DNA of 64,000 nucleotides. Origin: Lunularia cruciata (taxonomy: Eukaryota; Streptophyta; Marchantiopsida; Lunulariales; Lunulariaceae). The notes under the pieces are model-generated. The model did not search any database and was not told the origin of the DNA. It was given only the letters and a program-made list of their open reading frames with translations. This document shows positions 1-11,639 of this stretch, piece by piece. A program made the translations under genes and the position numbers. Positions within the stretch are counted from its first letter, which is position 1. Each line of letters opens with the position of its first letter. The DNA is taken from NCBI GenBank assembly GCA_948567375.1, contig OX419759.1:22102744-22166743 (forward strand), read 5' to 3'.

Positions 1-1060
1 CTTTGCTCCTACAAACATCTGGTGGAAGAAGACTGCCTGTTGCATGTTCACGTATGTTGTTTGTTTGGGTTTGAACATGGCCATTATCTCGCCTACAATG
101 CTTCATTTAATCAACCCAATAGGACTCCACTTTGTAACCATTGGTAGTACGTGAAGCAAAGAACAAATTTCAGATTTCTGCAGTCTCCTCTATAGCATCA
201 CACTTTCAATAGAAGGTGATTCTAGTTTCCTCTCCTGCTTCCTTCCCCAATACTAACCTGCAATCCGACTCAATCCATCAAGTTGGATTTCCTCTCTTCT
301 CCTCAACTTCAGGGCCTTCCTCATAATTGCTGGCAGCTATCTCTGCCATGACTCCCAAGAAACTTAAATTCTAGTTCCATGCTAAAAATGTAATCCAAAG
401 TCTATTCAAGACCTCAATCCTAGCTATGATATCTAACCTTTGAATTGTAGAACTCCTCATTGCAAGTGCATTCTTGGCCTTCTTTGCCATGATTTGCTCT
501 CTAGTTCTTTGGTACTAAAAAACTATTGCCTCTCTTGGATGCAACACTCTAACCCCTTTTGGACTTCAAAAAATTTCACTCTCAATCGGCTTCTTGACAC
601 ACATTACTGCAAGACAACTACTCAAAGGAACAAGATATCTTTTTGACATATTCAATTTCCTCTTGCTCAATCGCAATTTTATATTACCCCAAAGTGCAGT
701 CATTCTTTAATCAATTTCAAAATCAACTCCCATTTCTTTTGTGTGTTGGCTTCTTGTCACTGTCAAGGCCTTCTTCTCCTACCTCCGCCATTTTTTTGAA
801 GTGTACTTTCTTGCCACGTAGAAAGGTTGTTACACCATCTTTGTATCGGCCTTCACTTCTTGGTCCAAAGACGCTCTTCTTTGGACTTGTCTCTTTGTGA
901 CCCCATCCAAATACTTCCGGTTTCCAACCCCAAGTTGACTTCTTTGGGTTTACTTCGAAGACACACCAGTCCATTCTTTCCTTCATAATTTGGCTTTCTT
1001 ACTTATGTCTTCTTCAAAACTCTAACCAAACAAAAGAAAACAAAAAATGATGGTACCACA
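1..1060 (-). mobile_element. LTR fragment of the E4 long-LTR family, cut by the window start
   Basis: This stretch matches, block by block and in the same order, the part of the E4 LTRs at 41270-42283 and 51840-52730. Shared blocks include the text around 240-430 (like 41470-41690) and 780-960 (like 42030-42200). It ends at 1060 in TACCACA, equivalent to the CACCACA edge of the E4 LTRs, so 1060 is the LTR 5' terminus on the minus strand. The minus-strand translation of 1-~700 corresponds to the N-terminal half of the LTR-encoded frame described at 39335-41871, with stops and frameshifts. No clear polypurine tract lies to the right, so this may be a 5' LTR or a solo LTR whose rest lies left of the window. 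No target duplication can be checked. Confidence 0.8.
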
Positions 1061-1214
1061 ACTTACTACTCTACATATGAGATCCAAATTAACCTATAGC
1101 CATTTGTTGAGATGCTATTGTAGTTTTGGATTTGGATGATCTTGATGTATGGGTGAGTGCATGGTATCAACATGCAAAGATCTTTTAGAGAGTGATTTTG
1201 ATCATCTTTAAGAA
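1061..1214. other. Short spacer between two retroelements
   Basis: No gene or repeat was recognised in these 154 bases. They separate the LTR edge at 1060 from the E1 target duplication at 1210-1214. Confidence 0.5.
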
Positions 1215-1964
1215 TGTAATACTCTGAGGACAAGAGAACTCTTTAAGAGAGATACAAGAGAGAAGATACCAATTTCACACTCAATCCTCCAATGCCCCAA
1301 AGAAGCACCTTCTCTTCATTACATAGCCAATGAGGATCTTCTCCAAGGAAGCTCCACCATAGGATTAGGTACATGGATAGGTGACCTATCAGCAAGCTCC
1401 ACCCTTAGATTACTTTCTTGGATGGGTGACATGTCAGTCTTGGTCCCATTTGGTTGGTCAAATAGGCTTTGACTACAAGGAATCTTCTAAAGAATCTTTT
1501 TATAGGAATCTCAAAATCACATGGATGAGGTACCATTGGAAAGCTCTTGGTGAGACACACCAAGGGGGAGGGATGACCAGCCTTTCATTTTTTGGAAGAA
1601 GAATCTACATATTTTTTAGGCTTAATTCATTTGTTTAGATCTCCAAAAATGCCTTTTTAGGCCTATTTTGGCTTCTGCCCTATTAGTAGAAGTGCTCTTT
1701 TGGTGAAACCTCTATCTGATATATGTTCTCCATCATGTGTAAAATCCTTCCAGATGTTACCACCCCAAGTTTCACCTTTAGATCATATGCCTAGCTATTG
1801 ATTCCAAAGTTTCCAAGCATGTTCTGGTTTTTGGCCTATTAGTAGAAGTATTCTTTTAGTGATACCTCTAGCTTTTCTACTTATTCCATCATGTATAACA
1901 TCCTTTTAGATGTTACCAAACCAAATTTCATCTCTAGATCATCTATCTAGCTATTGGTATTACA
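1215..1964 (-). repeat. E1 3' LTR
   Basis: This 750-bp terminal repeat starts TGTAATACTC and ends GGTATTACA on the plus strand. It contains two copies of a 156-bp internal repeat, starting at CTATTAGTAGAAGT at 1680 and again at 1836. It matches 7080-7836 and the LTRs of E3. Confidence 0.92.
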
Positions 1965-1999
1965 AACCTCTTTCCTTTTAAGACGCGACGTCCTTGTTG

Positions 2000-4900
2000 C
2001 AAAGATGTTGCTCAAAAGATTTCACTAACACTGATGTGTGGGTCAAGTTGGCTGCTGGCTCCCATTTTGCCTCATAAAAGGAGTACCCTTTTCAATGTAC
2101 TAGGTATTCCACACATGGATGGCAAGTACCCCAGATGCACTTCTAGAGAATGCATTTGACTTCATACTCCTCTATATCATCAACCAAGGTTGAACAAGGT
2201 CAAATTTCTTGGATGGAAGAGAAGTGGGGCGGCCAAGGAGAATATCAGCATAAAAAGGAAACATGAAACACCAGGTAGATCTTCATATGTGGCGGTAGCT
2301 CAAGGTGATTGGCCATGGCACCAATGCAATGAAAGATGGAGAAAGGTTCAATAAAATGAGGTTTGAGCTTATGAGGACCAACTAACTTGAGGTTGGTGGT
2401 TGACAGCCAGACTTGATCTCCCACATTGAACTCCATGTGTTGGTAGTGTGCATCTGCATATTGCTTTTATTGATTTTGGGCAATCTATAGCTTGTGTTTG
2501 GCATGCTCCACCCCCTGTTGGATTTGAGAAACAAAAATTTTGATAGCGTCCACCTTGGTAGCCACCGGGCCGACCTTCATCAAGCTTGAAGGTGTGAAAG
2601 AATACTCTCCATACATGAGGAAGAATGGTGTGACTTGTGTGGAGGCATTCACTGAATTGTTGTATGCAAGTTCCACCAATGGAAGTAAGGTGTCCCAACT
2701 CTCTTGCTTATCCAAAGTAAAGCTCCAAAGCATGTCCTCAATAGTGCAATTTTCCCTCATTGTTTGTCCATCAGTCTGTGGATGGTAATTTGTAGACATA
2801 GCCAATTTGGTTTGAAGAACCCAAAGAGTGTTCTCCAAAACAAACTAGTGAATTGAGTGCATCTATCTGTGATGAGCACTCGAGACAAGCCATGATGGGA
2901 AAAGACTACATCTAAGTACAATTGAGCTAGTTGCGGGGCAATCACATCCTTGGTGGTAGGATGTACATGAATCATTTTGTTGAGTTGGTCAACAAAAACT
3001 ATGATGGAATCAAACCCAAAGGTGGTCTTGGTAAATTTAAAAACTGGATCCATGCTTACATGTTCCCAACATTGAGTAGGAGTGGGAAGAGGTTGGAGGA
3101 GTCTTGTGGGAGCTTGATTAGAAGCCTTATTTTGTTGAAAAAGTAGGTAGCTCCAAAAATATTCCATCACATCATTGCTCATCTTGGGCAAATAGTAATG
3201 GTGTTTGATTGCATCTAAGGTCTTGCCATTCCAACGTGATCTGCAATGTCAGACTCATGACATTCGGCTAGGATGGTGGTTCTTAGATCCGTATCATCGG
3301 GGATCCAAAACCTACCATCATAAAAGGTGAATCCTTGGGTGTTGGTGATGCCTTTGGATGATTGAGCACTTACAATCTATGGATCAAATTTTATAGTAAC
3401 AAGAATCCAGGCTAGAATTTAGGATTCATCTTGATTTCCACCACCAAATTTTTTTCCATCGGCATTTGGGTGAATGCATCTCCAAGTTGCTTCTTTCCTT
3501 CCACATATGTAATTTTCATGTTGAATTGTTGTCTCTATTTTGCCCATTGAATCTATCAATAAGAAAGATCCTTTTGTGTCTTGAGGTAGACTAGAGGTTT
3601 GTGTTCCATCTCTACCACAAATGCCTTCTCACCCAAATAGTGCTTCCAATGCTTGGTTGCAAGAGCAATGACCATTTCTTCTTATTTGGGTGTGATAGCT
3701 GCATTATGTTGGTAGCAACTTACAAGAGAAATATACAAATGGGGCGTCATCCATCTTGCCATTCTTGTTGTAGGATTTCTCTTATTGCTACACTAGATGC
3801 ATCTGTAGCCATCTTGATTGGACGTTTTGGGTTCATACCATTTCAAGATTGGTGCATGTAGTAATCCATTTTTCAACTCCTAAAAGACCAATTCTTTTGT
3901 GGTTCCCTATATCTACCTTTGAGGGTTGTGCAATCTTGGAGAAGTCCTTGACAAATCAATGATAAAACCCCATCAATCCCAAAACCTCTTGAGTTGAGTT
4001 TGATCTAATAGAGATCAAACTCACTTTTGAATGACTCTATTTTTGAATAACCTCTATTTTATCTATTAACACTTGGATACACTCCACACTTACTTTATGC
4101 CCTAAGTAGTCTACTTCAGATTTGCCAAACTTGCACTTTGAGATTTTGGCATATTATTGATTCTATCACAGAATCTAAAGGACTTCTTGTAGATGTTGCT
4201 TGTGCTCTATTAGTGTCCTACTATAGACTAAGATGTCATCAAGAAAAATGACAACAGATTTAGCCAAGTACAGACAAAATATGTCATTCATCAAACTCAT
4301 GAAAGTGGTTGGAGCATTGGTGAGGCCAAATGGCATCACCAAGTACTCAAAGTGACCATACCTTGTTTGAAAGGTTGTCTTGTGCATGGCTTCTTCCGCA
4401 GTCCTAATTTGGTTGTAACCGCTCTGCAAATCAAGTTTGGTGAAGTGCCTTGCACCATTGAGTTGATCAAACAAGTCATCCATGCAAGGTAATGGATATT
4501 TGCTCTTCATTGTTTGTTGTCCAGTCCACAATAGTCAATGCACATGCGCATTTTTTCTGTTCTTCTTCACAAACAATACAAGAAGCCCATATGGGGTGAT
4601 ATGTTGGGTTGGATAAACCCTTCTGCAACATATCCTCAATTTGAGCCTTACACTCTTCCAACTGCTGAGGTGATAGTCAATATGGGGCCTTACAAGGCCC
4701 AGAATGTATCTCAATTTTATGATCTACACTCCTTTTTGGTGGTAAATCTACGGGTAATTCATCCAGAAAGACATCTTGGAACTCATTGACCACATCTTTC
4801 AATTTCTAAGGAATTTGTCCATTGTGTTGGGCACTCTAGACTTCTTTATTAAACCCATGAAACATCTATCTATCTCACCAATAGATGTGGTTTTTATGAC

Positions 4901-5250
4901 ATATAGAGGCAACTCTTGCCTTTGTGATGTTCCTTTAATCCCAAAGATCTTCCATTGACTAGTTTTCACTACTTTCTTTCTCCAATCCACCATGGGGTTA
5001 TAGTGCTCCATCCTTAGCATACCTAAGATTGCATCATAACGAGCTAGTTGTATCACTTGCTACTTGATTGCTTCTCAATACCCTCTTTTAGAGAGTATTA
5101 CCTTTCTTAGTACCGACCTGTCTGACCATTAGGTAACTCTATTCATCCTTCTCTAGTTTCATCTCCAACCTTATTGCAACAAAGCAAGACAAGAAATTCT
5201 TTGTTGCTCCAAGGTCTATCAACACTCTCATCGGATTGCCTTCTAGCACT
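2000..5250 (-). pseudogene. E1 pol: protease, RT, RNase H, integrase, chromodomain (broken)
   Basis: This is the minus-strand remnant of a Gypsy pol. Protease remnants lie at about 5040-5250. RT spans about 4080-4960; the clearest block, at 4175-4531, has the fingers text [14 protein letters not shown], the MPFGLTNAP motif and the catalytic-site variant [10 protein letters not shown]. RNase H follows at about 3560-4070. Integrase lies at 2440-3240: the core around 2757-3191 includes IIVFVDQLNKMIHVHPTTKD, and the second catalytic region reads ITDRCTQFTS, where the family has SDRDPQFTS. At 2000-2240 a chromodomain is recognisable by EYEV near its start and by EAKWEP near its end. Frames change several times with in-frame stops, so no protein can be made. 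Confidence 0.9.
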
Positions 5251-5459
5251 CCATTTACAAAAATTAATTATGCATTTATCTTCCTCCTTCTTTGCGCACT
5301 TGTCCTCTTCCTCCTCCCGCTTTACTCTTCTTCATCAATCCAATAAGGCTTGGTGGTACATTTACTGGTGATCTTTATTTTCCAATGCGGTTTTTGTATC
5401 TTCCTCTTCAATTCATCTCTCCATGTGGTTTAGAGGTTGCTTGCATGGAGGCCAAGGGC

Positions 5460-6470
5460 CTCTAAGATGAAGAGCATGACAATTGATGGCTATGTGCCCA
5501 ATTCTATCACAATTGTAACATTGTTGTTGTTTTGCTCAAGCCCCTTCTCCTTATGGGACTCCTTCTCTCCTTACTTGACCCGTCCTCATTCTCCTTGGAG
5601 AGGTCTTGCTCCTCTATCTTGGAACCAAATGTTGCACACTTCTATAGGTACTAGTTTACCAAAATGGTGTGTCTTGGCCCAATAGTTCTTCATCTGTGTC
5701 ATTGCTACTCCTCCTCTAAGCGCCCTTGCTATTCTTTGGGCACAAGCAATGGCTTCAAAATAGTACAAGGATTTTGCACCATTATTTCTTAGCAATTCCG
5801 CTCTTTTAATCCTCTCTTGAAATTGTCAAGAGCTTTGGTTGGACTCATATTGGTTACCGCAACTTGTAGATCCAAAAATGCCTCCACGTACGCTTGTATG
5901 TTATTCTTCTGCTTCAACCCCCATAGTCTGGTCTGGACCATTTGCATAGAATCCACAGATTGGAAATTCTTGAGTAGCCCTTCTTGCATGGCTGTCCAAG
6001 TGGCCTCTCTTCCTTCTACCAACAGTGATTGTTCCTAAGCGTCATACCATGTGAGGGCCTTATTGGTCAAGTACCCACACGCAAACACACTTGCAGAATG
6101 ATCAGTGATCTCCTTGTGAACAATTGACGGTATAGATTCATTCTTGAAATCCAATTTTACACTACTCCCATGGAACATTGTCCTTTGTAAGGCTCAATGT
6201 TGCATGTCTTCTTCATTTGTAATAACAATATGGCTTGGTTGTTCATTGGAATTGTTGTCATTGGCGTGCATGACTCTCTAGGTACTTTGGTTTTTGGTGC
6301 TGGTTGTTGAGACGGCTCCCTCCTTGCATTACTTGATCCTTCTTGACAACACGTATGTGATTTTGCAATTCCTCCATGTTCATCTTGATTTCTTGAAACT
6401 CATTCAACAACCCCTTGCATTCCTTGCATCAACTCTTGCAATTACAGATCAATGATTCCTACACACAATC
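5460..6470 (-). pseudogene. E1 gag (broken)
   Basis: This is the minus-strand gag remnant. The longest open piece (5789-6022) includes TAMQEGLLKNFQSVDSMQ and LWGLKQKNNIQAYVEAFLDL, typical capsid-domain text of Ty3/Gypsy Gag. A degenerate CCHC-type zinc knuckle lies near 5485-5525. The equivalent region in E3 is 33330-34314. Stops and frameshifts interrupt it. Confidence 0.82.
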
Positions 6471-7079
6471 AATATTCACTTGCTACTTCCTACTTCAATA
6501 GAGGGTTAGAATGATCACTCATGAGTAGTCCAATGGTAGTCCACACAAACGATGGGGACTACCATTGGGATCTCAAAGACCATCACTTGCTGATAATATT
6601 CCTCACCAAAATTGTGGACTACAAAATCCCTAACCCTCACTTTTGGTCTAACTACATAACAAATTTCTACTTACATGCTGAAAGGGTGAGGATTCAATAC
6701 ATTCATATCCATAACATCATAATAGAATGTAGATTGTCAAATCTTACTCTCTATTGTATACCACCACATGTAGAATCACCAGGTTTGGTCAATTCATCAC
6801 CTTGTCTATGAATTTTGCTCCAAAGTGATAAACTAGCAATACTCTCATTTGCTCACATTGGATGTACATAATCTTGATGTGGGAATGGATCCAAGAATGG
6901 GAAGCTAGGTGTAGGAAATTATCTTCTTGGTGCATCCATCCCATTTGCTCTCTAAAGCCCTTCCCAAGTCTAGCAATTGCACTATGTTCTCCACCTCAAA
7001 TTACTCAATTTCAATAGCTTGTGCTCTTCCAAGAGGGGTGATCCACTCTCTTGGATTAAAACACTCACTCTGCTACCAT

Positions 7080-7836
7080 TGTAATACTCTAAGGACAAGA
7101 GAACTCTTCAAGAGAGATACAAGAGAGAATACATGCATTTCACACTCAATCCTCCAATGCCCCAAAGGAGCACCTTCTCTTTATTCTATGGCCAATGAGG
7201 ATCTCCTCCAAAGGAGCTCCATCATAGGATTAGGTACATGGATAGGTGACCTGTCAGCAAGCTCCACCCTTAGATTACTTGCTTGGATGGATGACATGTT
7301 GATCTTGGTCCCATCTGGTTGGTCAAACAGACTTTGATCAGAGGGAATCTTTTAGGGAATCTTCTTGTAGGAATCTTAGAATCCCGTGGGTGAGATACTG
7401 TTGAAAAGGTCTCAGTAAGAAAAATTAATGGGGAGGAAAGGCCAGCCTCAACTTTGTTGGCGAGGCAACTGAGACATTCTCGAGGCCTAATTCATCCGTT
7501 TAGGCCTCCAAAATTGCCTCTAAAGTTTTTAGGCCTATTTTGGCTTCTACCCTATTAGTAGAAGTTCTCTTTTGGTAATACCTCTATCTAATTTATGTTC
7601 TCTATCATGTGTAAGATGCTTCCAAATGTTACCACCCCAAGTTTCACCTCTAGATCATATGCCTAGCTATTGATTCTAAAGTTTCCAAGCATGTTTTGGT
7701 TTTTGGCCTATTTGTAGAAGTACTCTTTTGGTGATACCTCTAGCTTATTTACTTGGTCCATCATGTATAACATCCTTCCAGATGTTACCAAACCAAATTT
7801 AATCTCTAGATCATATATCTAGCTATTGGTATTACA
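7080..7836 (-). repeat. E1 5' LTR
   Basis: This 757-bp partner of 1215-1964 starts TGTAATACTC at 7080 and ends GGTATTACA at 7836, followed by the AAGAA target duplication. It contains the same duplicated internal block. Confidence 0.92.
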
Positions 7837-8440
7837 AAGAACTTGGCAATTGCTCAATAGAATGGTACCTTATGTTATGCTACCATAAGAGGAGGTTATA
7901 AACCCTCAATATATTGATTTCATCTAGTTGACTATGTATATCTACAATAGAAAACATTGATGATACTTGATGTTACTATCTTGAGAGTACATGAGGTTTT
8001 GCCTTTTGGAGTCCTTGTGTTGGAAAGATATGATGGTGTTGTTTGGAAGGATCATGTTCACAATTGTGTGCCATGCCACCTCCCAAACATTGATGGCACT
8101 ATGGACCCAAGCTTGGCACTTGTATGTTCAAGCTTGTGGTGTATGTTATGCAGCTTTTTTAGTAGAGCTACTACTACGTTAGTGTGTGATAGTTATTTGA
8201 GAGGATGGCATATGGCATGTTTGACTCCTCCCCTTGCAATGGTTTCTCAAGGACAATGGTTGTCCTTGATGTACTTGACTTATAGCTAGTTCACCCTTTA
8301 TATGGTATAGATTGCAAACAATCAACTAATAATGGGGCTCAATAGCACCCAACATCTTGACCTTTGCTCACCATATGGTATACCATATACTTGGAGTAGA
8401 TGGCTATTTGGAGTTAGAGGGACCTAACTACCAATTAGGA
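7837..8440. other. Unassigned stretch between E1 and the 555-bp repeats
   Basis: No gene, LTR or known domain was recognised here. There are short open frames (for example 7957-8289 plus), but they show no domain and have biased, cysteine- and leucine-rich composition, so I treat them as chance. Confidence 0.4.
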
Positions 8441-9087
8441 GGTGATTGTGGCACTTTAGAGTTCATGTATGACTTATGTGTGAGTTGTGATTCTAAAGTG
8501 TATGATGATCACATTGATGCATGGTCTATAGCAATGTATATACACATGACAACTATCATGCCATTTGTAGCATTGCACCTAGATTTCTTGGACATTGGAG
8601 TAGTAGTGTTGGTAGTCATATGTATTTTGGTAGTCACTTATGGACTACTTGTTGGTGGTCCAATTTCATGTTAGGGCTACTGATCACATGGTGGGCTCCC
8701 CATCACTTGCACCAATGCCGTCAGCAAGACCATTAGGGTTGGAGACCTAAGTTGAGATCAGGGGTATACTTTTAAAGTGCAACTCTAGAGAGCTCACTTC
8801 TCTAATTTTGAGCCTTTGATTCATGGCTATGGTAGATAGAGGCTTGTGAGTTTCATCTAGAGTCTCTTAGCTAGATTGGTGTGGCTTGATTGTAATCAAT
8901 GCTCAATTGTTGGCAAATTGTTGAGTGAAAGATCAAGTATTGATCTAATTGAGTGTGATTTGAGTTGATGAAGAATTGATTATTGTGGCACTTTAGAGTT
9001 CATGTATGACTTATGTGTGAGTTTTGCTTCTATAGTGTATGATATTGACAGAATGTATGTTGTGTAGCGATCTATATATGCATGACA
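8441..9087 (+). repeat. Partial plus near-full copy of a ~555-bp TG...CA repeat
   Basis: 8554-9087 is a 534-bp copy of the repeat found intact at 61230-61784 and, inverted, at 58759-59467. Shared landmarks are CATGCCATTTGTAG near the start, GAGAGCTCACTTCT in the middle, and TGTGGCACTTTAGAGT followed by ATGTATGACTTATGTGTGAG near the end. At 8441-8551 a separate copy of only the last ~110 bases sits just upstream, two bases from the start of the next copy, so this is a partial tandem arrangement. The right end abuts the LTR-frame copy at 9088. No protein is encoded. Confidence 0.8.
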
Positions 9088-11236
9088 CTTTCTTGGCATG
9101 GAATTGGAATCTTGGTTTTCTAGGGTTCATGACAAAAATTCAAATTAGCAATTGTGAGGAAGGTCCAAGTGAGGAGGGGAAGAGAGGAAACCCAGCTTGC
9201 TGGACTGAATCCAATTGGAAGTTAGTCTTAGGATGGGATGCAAAGAGCCTACAAGGATCACCTTTGATCAGAAGTGTGATCATGCAAAAGGAACAAAGGA
9301 ACTAAAGGAGTCCTTTAATGAACTTGAAAAGAAAAATGGATACAAGGTAGACACCTATGTAGAACCAATTACTTTGTACCTTTCACATCCCATTACTACT
9401 TAGGATTAAATTTACTCAGCCTTGAGGAGAGAAGACAAATGGTATTGCATTTCCATCCAAACTTGCATCAAGATGCAGATGAAGAAGAGAAGCAATACAT
9501 GGTAGAGGTCAGGGAGAGTGACTAGCACTACCCAAGAACTAGACAAGAGAAGACCTTGTTAGTTTTGGTACCTCAACCAAAGAAGAGAAGCCAACCCAAA
9601 GACATGGTTTCTCCAACAAAGAGGCAAACAACTCGGCGATTGAACCCCAAGTCAGCTGGTAGCAGTAGTAGACCTATTTTCAGGGGCAAAGGAAGACAAA
9701 GAAGTAGACTCCAAAGATAAGGACTCAAAGAAGGAGCTGACTTTGAAGAGTAAGGAGTCAAGTAGCAAGAGCAAAGGAAAGTGTGAGGTCCAATAGCTAG
9801 TAGAAGAAGTGGCCAAGGAAGGATTGAATTAGGACTTTTATGACATATTGAGAGAATGGAGGGAGGAGATGCTACGTATACCAACTTGTTGGAAGACAAT
9901 CTTCCAAAGGAGAAGGAAGATAAGTTCAAGATGGTGTTCTAGAGAGGACTACTATCTTGGCATCTGTCAAAATTGTGTGTGCTAGACCAAGTGAGCCTAC
10001 AAAAGAAAGAGAGAGCTTAGAGGAGTTAACTCTAGAGGTTAGATGATCTTGACTTTGGGTCCCAGCACAAACATTGGTCTCCAAAGACACATTTCAAGCT
10101 ATGAACTACCTATCAAGCGTGGTTTGTCATTTGTTAGTACATTTGTAAGAGAGGATGCAAGAGTCAAAGAAGGAGCATCTAGAGGTAAAGATGAGCTTAA
10201 GATGGTGAAGGCATTTAATGGAGATATCCTACAATTGAAAGTGATGTTGAACCTGAGTAAGGATGAAGACAAGGTTCTTCAGGTTGATGCTACAATTTGA
10301 CAAAAAAGCTTCAACAACTTGCAAAAGAGTTTTGAGCAATTTGGTAGGTACTTAGAGAGCTAGAAAGAAGAGCTAAAGGAGTAGAAGGAGGCACTCAAGA
10401 AGCTAAAAGAGGAACTTGATGATGCCTAGACCAACTTAGTGCATCAAAAAATGCAAATCCATATGCAAGACCATGCTATGGAGGAACTAAGGCAAGTCAT
10501 GGCGGAGAAGATTGAGCTTGGCAAAGGGAGCTTGCTAGCAAAATCTGAGAAGAGCAAAAAATTTATGATCTGGTTAAACAAGCTGAAGCTCAAGTTGCTC
10601 ATGAGGAAGTGGAGAGAAAGAAGATGGAGGCAAAAGCATGTTGAGGAATTGTAGCTACTTTGTATGAAGTTGGAGGAGATGTGAACCCAAGGTGATTCAT
10701 TCTCAGTGAAGGAAGATTTGAGGTCAATTAGTGAGGTCACTACACATTTGAAGGCAATGCTCAATATAGGAGTTGAGTTGAAGTTAGAAGATGCCTACCT
10801 ACATGAGCTCAAGTTGCTAATGCAAGAAACCCAAAGGGAGAAGGCAATGGATGGAGATTTAAATACTTTATTCATTCATCTTAGAGATAGAGTAGATAGG
10901 AAGATGACTGAGGTAGGAGATAACATATGTCGTAGATTAGATATAGTTAAGACTAATGTAGACAACCTCACTCATACTTTGAGTGAAAGTAGAGTAATCT
11001 GATGTAAAGTAGTCAAGATCAGAGTGGATATGACTTTGGATGAGTTACCTAAGTCATCTAAACTAGTTAGAATAGAGAAGGAGAAAATAGATAAGACACC
11101 TTTGACACCAGTCTCAATACAAATTGATGAAGAAGAAACAATGGTAGAAGTAGTAGATAAACCCAAAGTGCAAGAGACACTTGTAGTGGATTTTGGTGAA
11201 GAAGCTGAAGTTGAGGTAGTACTTGGGTCTGATTAG
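9088..11236 (+). pseudogene. Diverged copy of the LTR-encoded coiled-coil reading frame
   Basis: This plus-strand relic corresponds to the frame inside the E4 LTRs (39335-41871 and 49870-52317). Matching blocks come in the same order. 9095-9230 reads FLAWNWNLGFLGFM, then EEGKRGNPACWTESNWKLVL (E4: FLAWNWNVSFPGFM, EEGKRGNPARSTESDWRLVL). 9340 onward has KKNGYKVDTYVEP. 9380-9500 has YLGLNLL then QMVLHFHPNL. 10706-11002 has AYLHELKLLMQETQREKAMD (E4: TRLHELKLLVQETRQRQAKD). The frame ends at 11236 in GSD-stop, exactly as in E4. The middle is rich in Glu, Lys, Leu and Gln with heptad-like spacing, so a coiled coil is likely. About 150 bases equivalent to the HQAVFFHKLF block are missing, and there are many stops. 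Function unknown. Confidence 0.83.
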
Positions 11237-11625
11237 GAATAGTAGTAGTTATAGATCCAAAGTGGTAGTATGACGCTTTGTATCTAGAGATTTGTAGGAA
11301 GTAGTCAAGTAGGTTAGACAGTTTTTATAACTGCCATGTGGTCTGCCTATTTAAAGTAGCCATTTTTAAAGTAGCCATTTGTAGCACTATGTATTCAATA
11401 ATTGAGGTGAATAATGAGTAAAGCAAAGAGTTGGAGTAGCACTTGTCATTTTGCTTAATTCTGAGTATCAATTGATTGTCTTCATTTGTGAGTGTATAGA
11501 GACATTTGGATTGCAATTGAGAGATTGTTAGATGTTAGATTTTACAACTTTGCATTTCATTCGATGAGTTTGATTATGAATGGAGAACATCCAAAGCAAT
11601 GCCTTGATGGATCTATGAAATTGAT
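11237..11625 (+). repeat. LTR remnant downstream of the diverged reading frame
   Basis: About 390 bases that align on the plus strand with the minus strand of E4 LTR positions ~49870-49470. For example TTCTGAGTATCAATTG, TTTGTGAGTGTATAGAGA and CAATGCCTTGATGGATCT correspond to TTCTGAGTATCAATG, TTTGTGAGTGTTTGAAGA and CAATGCCTTGATAGATCT. A possible TATA (CCTATTTAAAG near 11327) lies just after the frame. The match stops near 11625; host sequence begins after it, so the LTR end is missing. Confidence 0.65.
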
Positions 11626-11639
11626 CCTCTCTTTTTGTT

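Larger units (their letters stand above)
1215..7836 (-). mobile_element. E1: complete but decayed Ty3/Gypsy chromovirus
   Basis: A structurally complete LTR retrotransposon of 6.6 kb. It is bounded by two related LTRs (1215-1964 and 7080-7836), both TG...CA, and flanked by a perfect 5-bp target duplication AAGAA at 1210-1214 and 7837-7841. On the minus strand the order is 5' LTR, primer site like the initiator-Met tRNA type (TGGTAGCAGAG at 7068-7078), gag, protease, reverse transcriptase, RNase H, integrase, a chromodomain, polypurine tract (AAAAGGAAAGAGG, about 1967-1979) and 3' LTR. That order and the chromodomain place it in the chromovirus branch of Ty3/Gypsy. All genes carry stops and frameshifts. 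It is a sister of E3 (29068-36076). Confidence 0.93.

Noticed and set aside
723-986. Minus-strand open frame of 87 residues
   Set aside because: It lies in the 5' noncoding part of the LTR, upstream of the LTR gene start in the E4 copies, and is not conserved as protein.
7957-8674. Overlapping plus-strand open frames
   Set aside because: No domain; the right part overlaps the noncoding 555-bp repeat.
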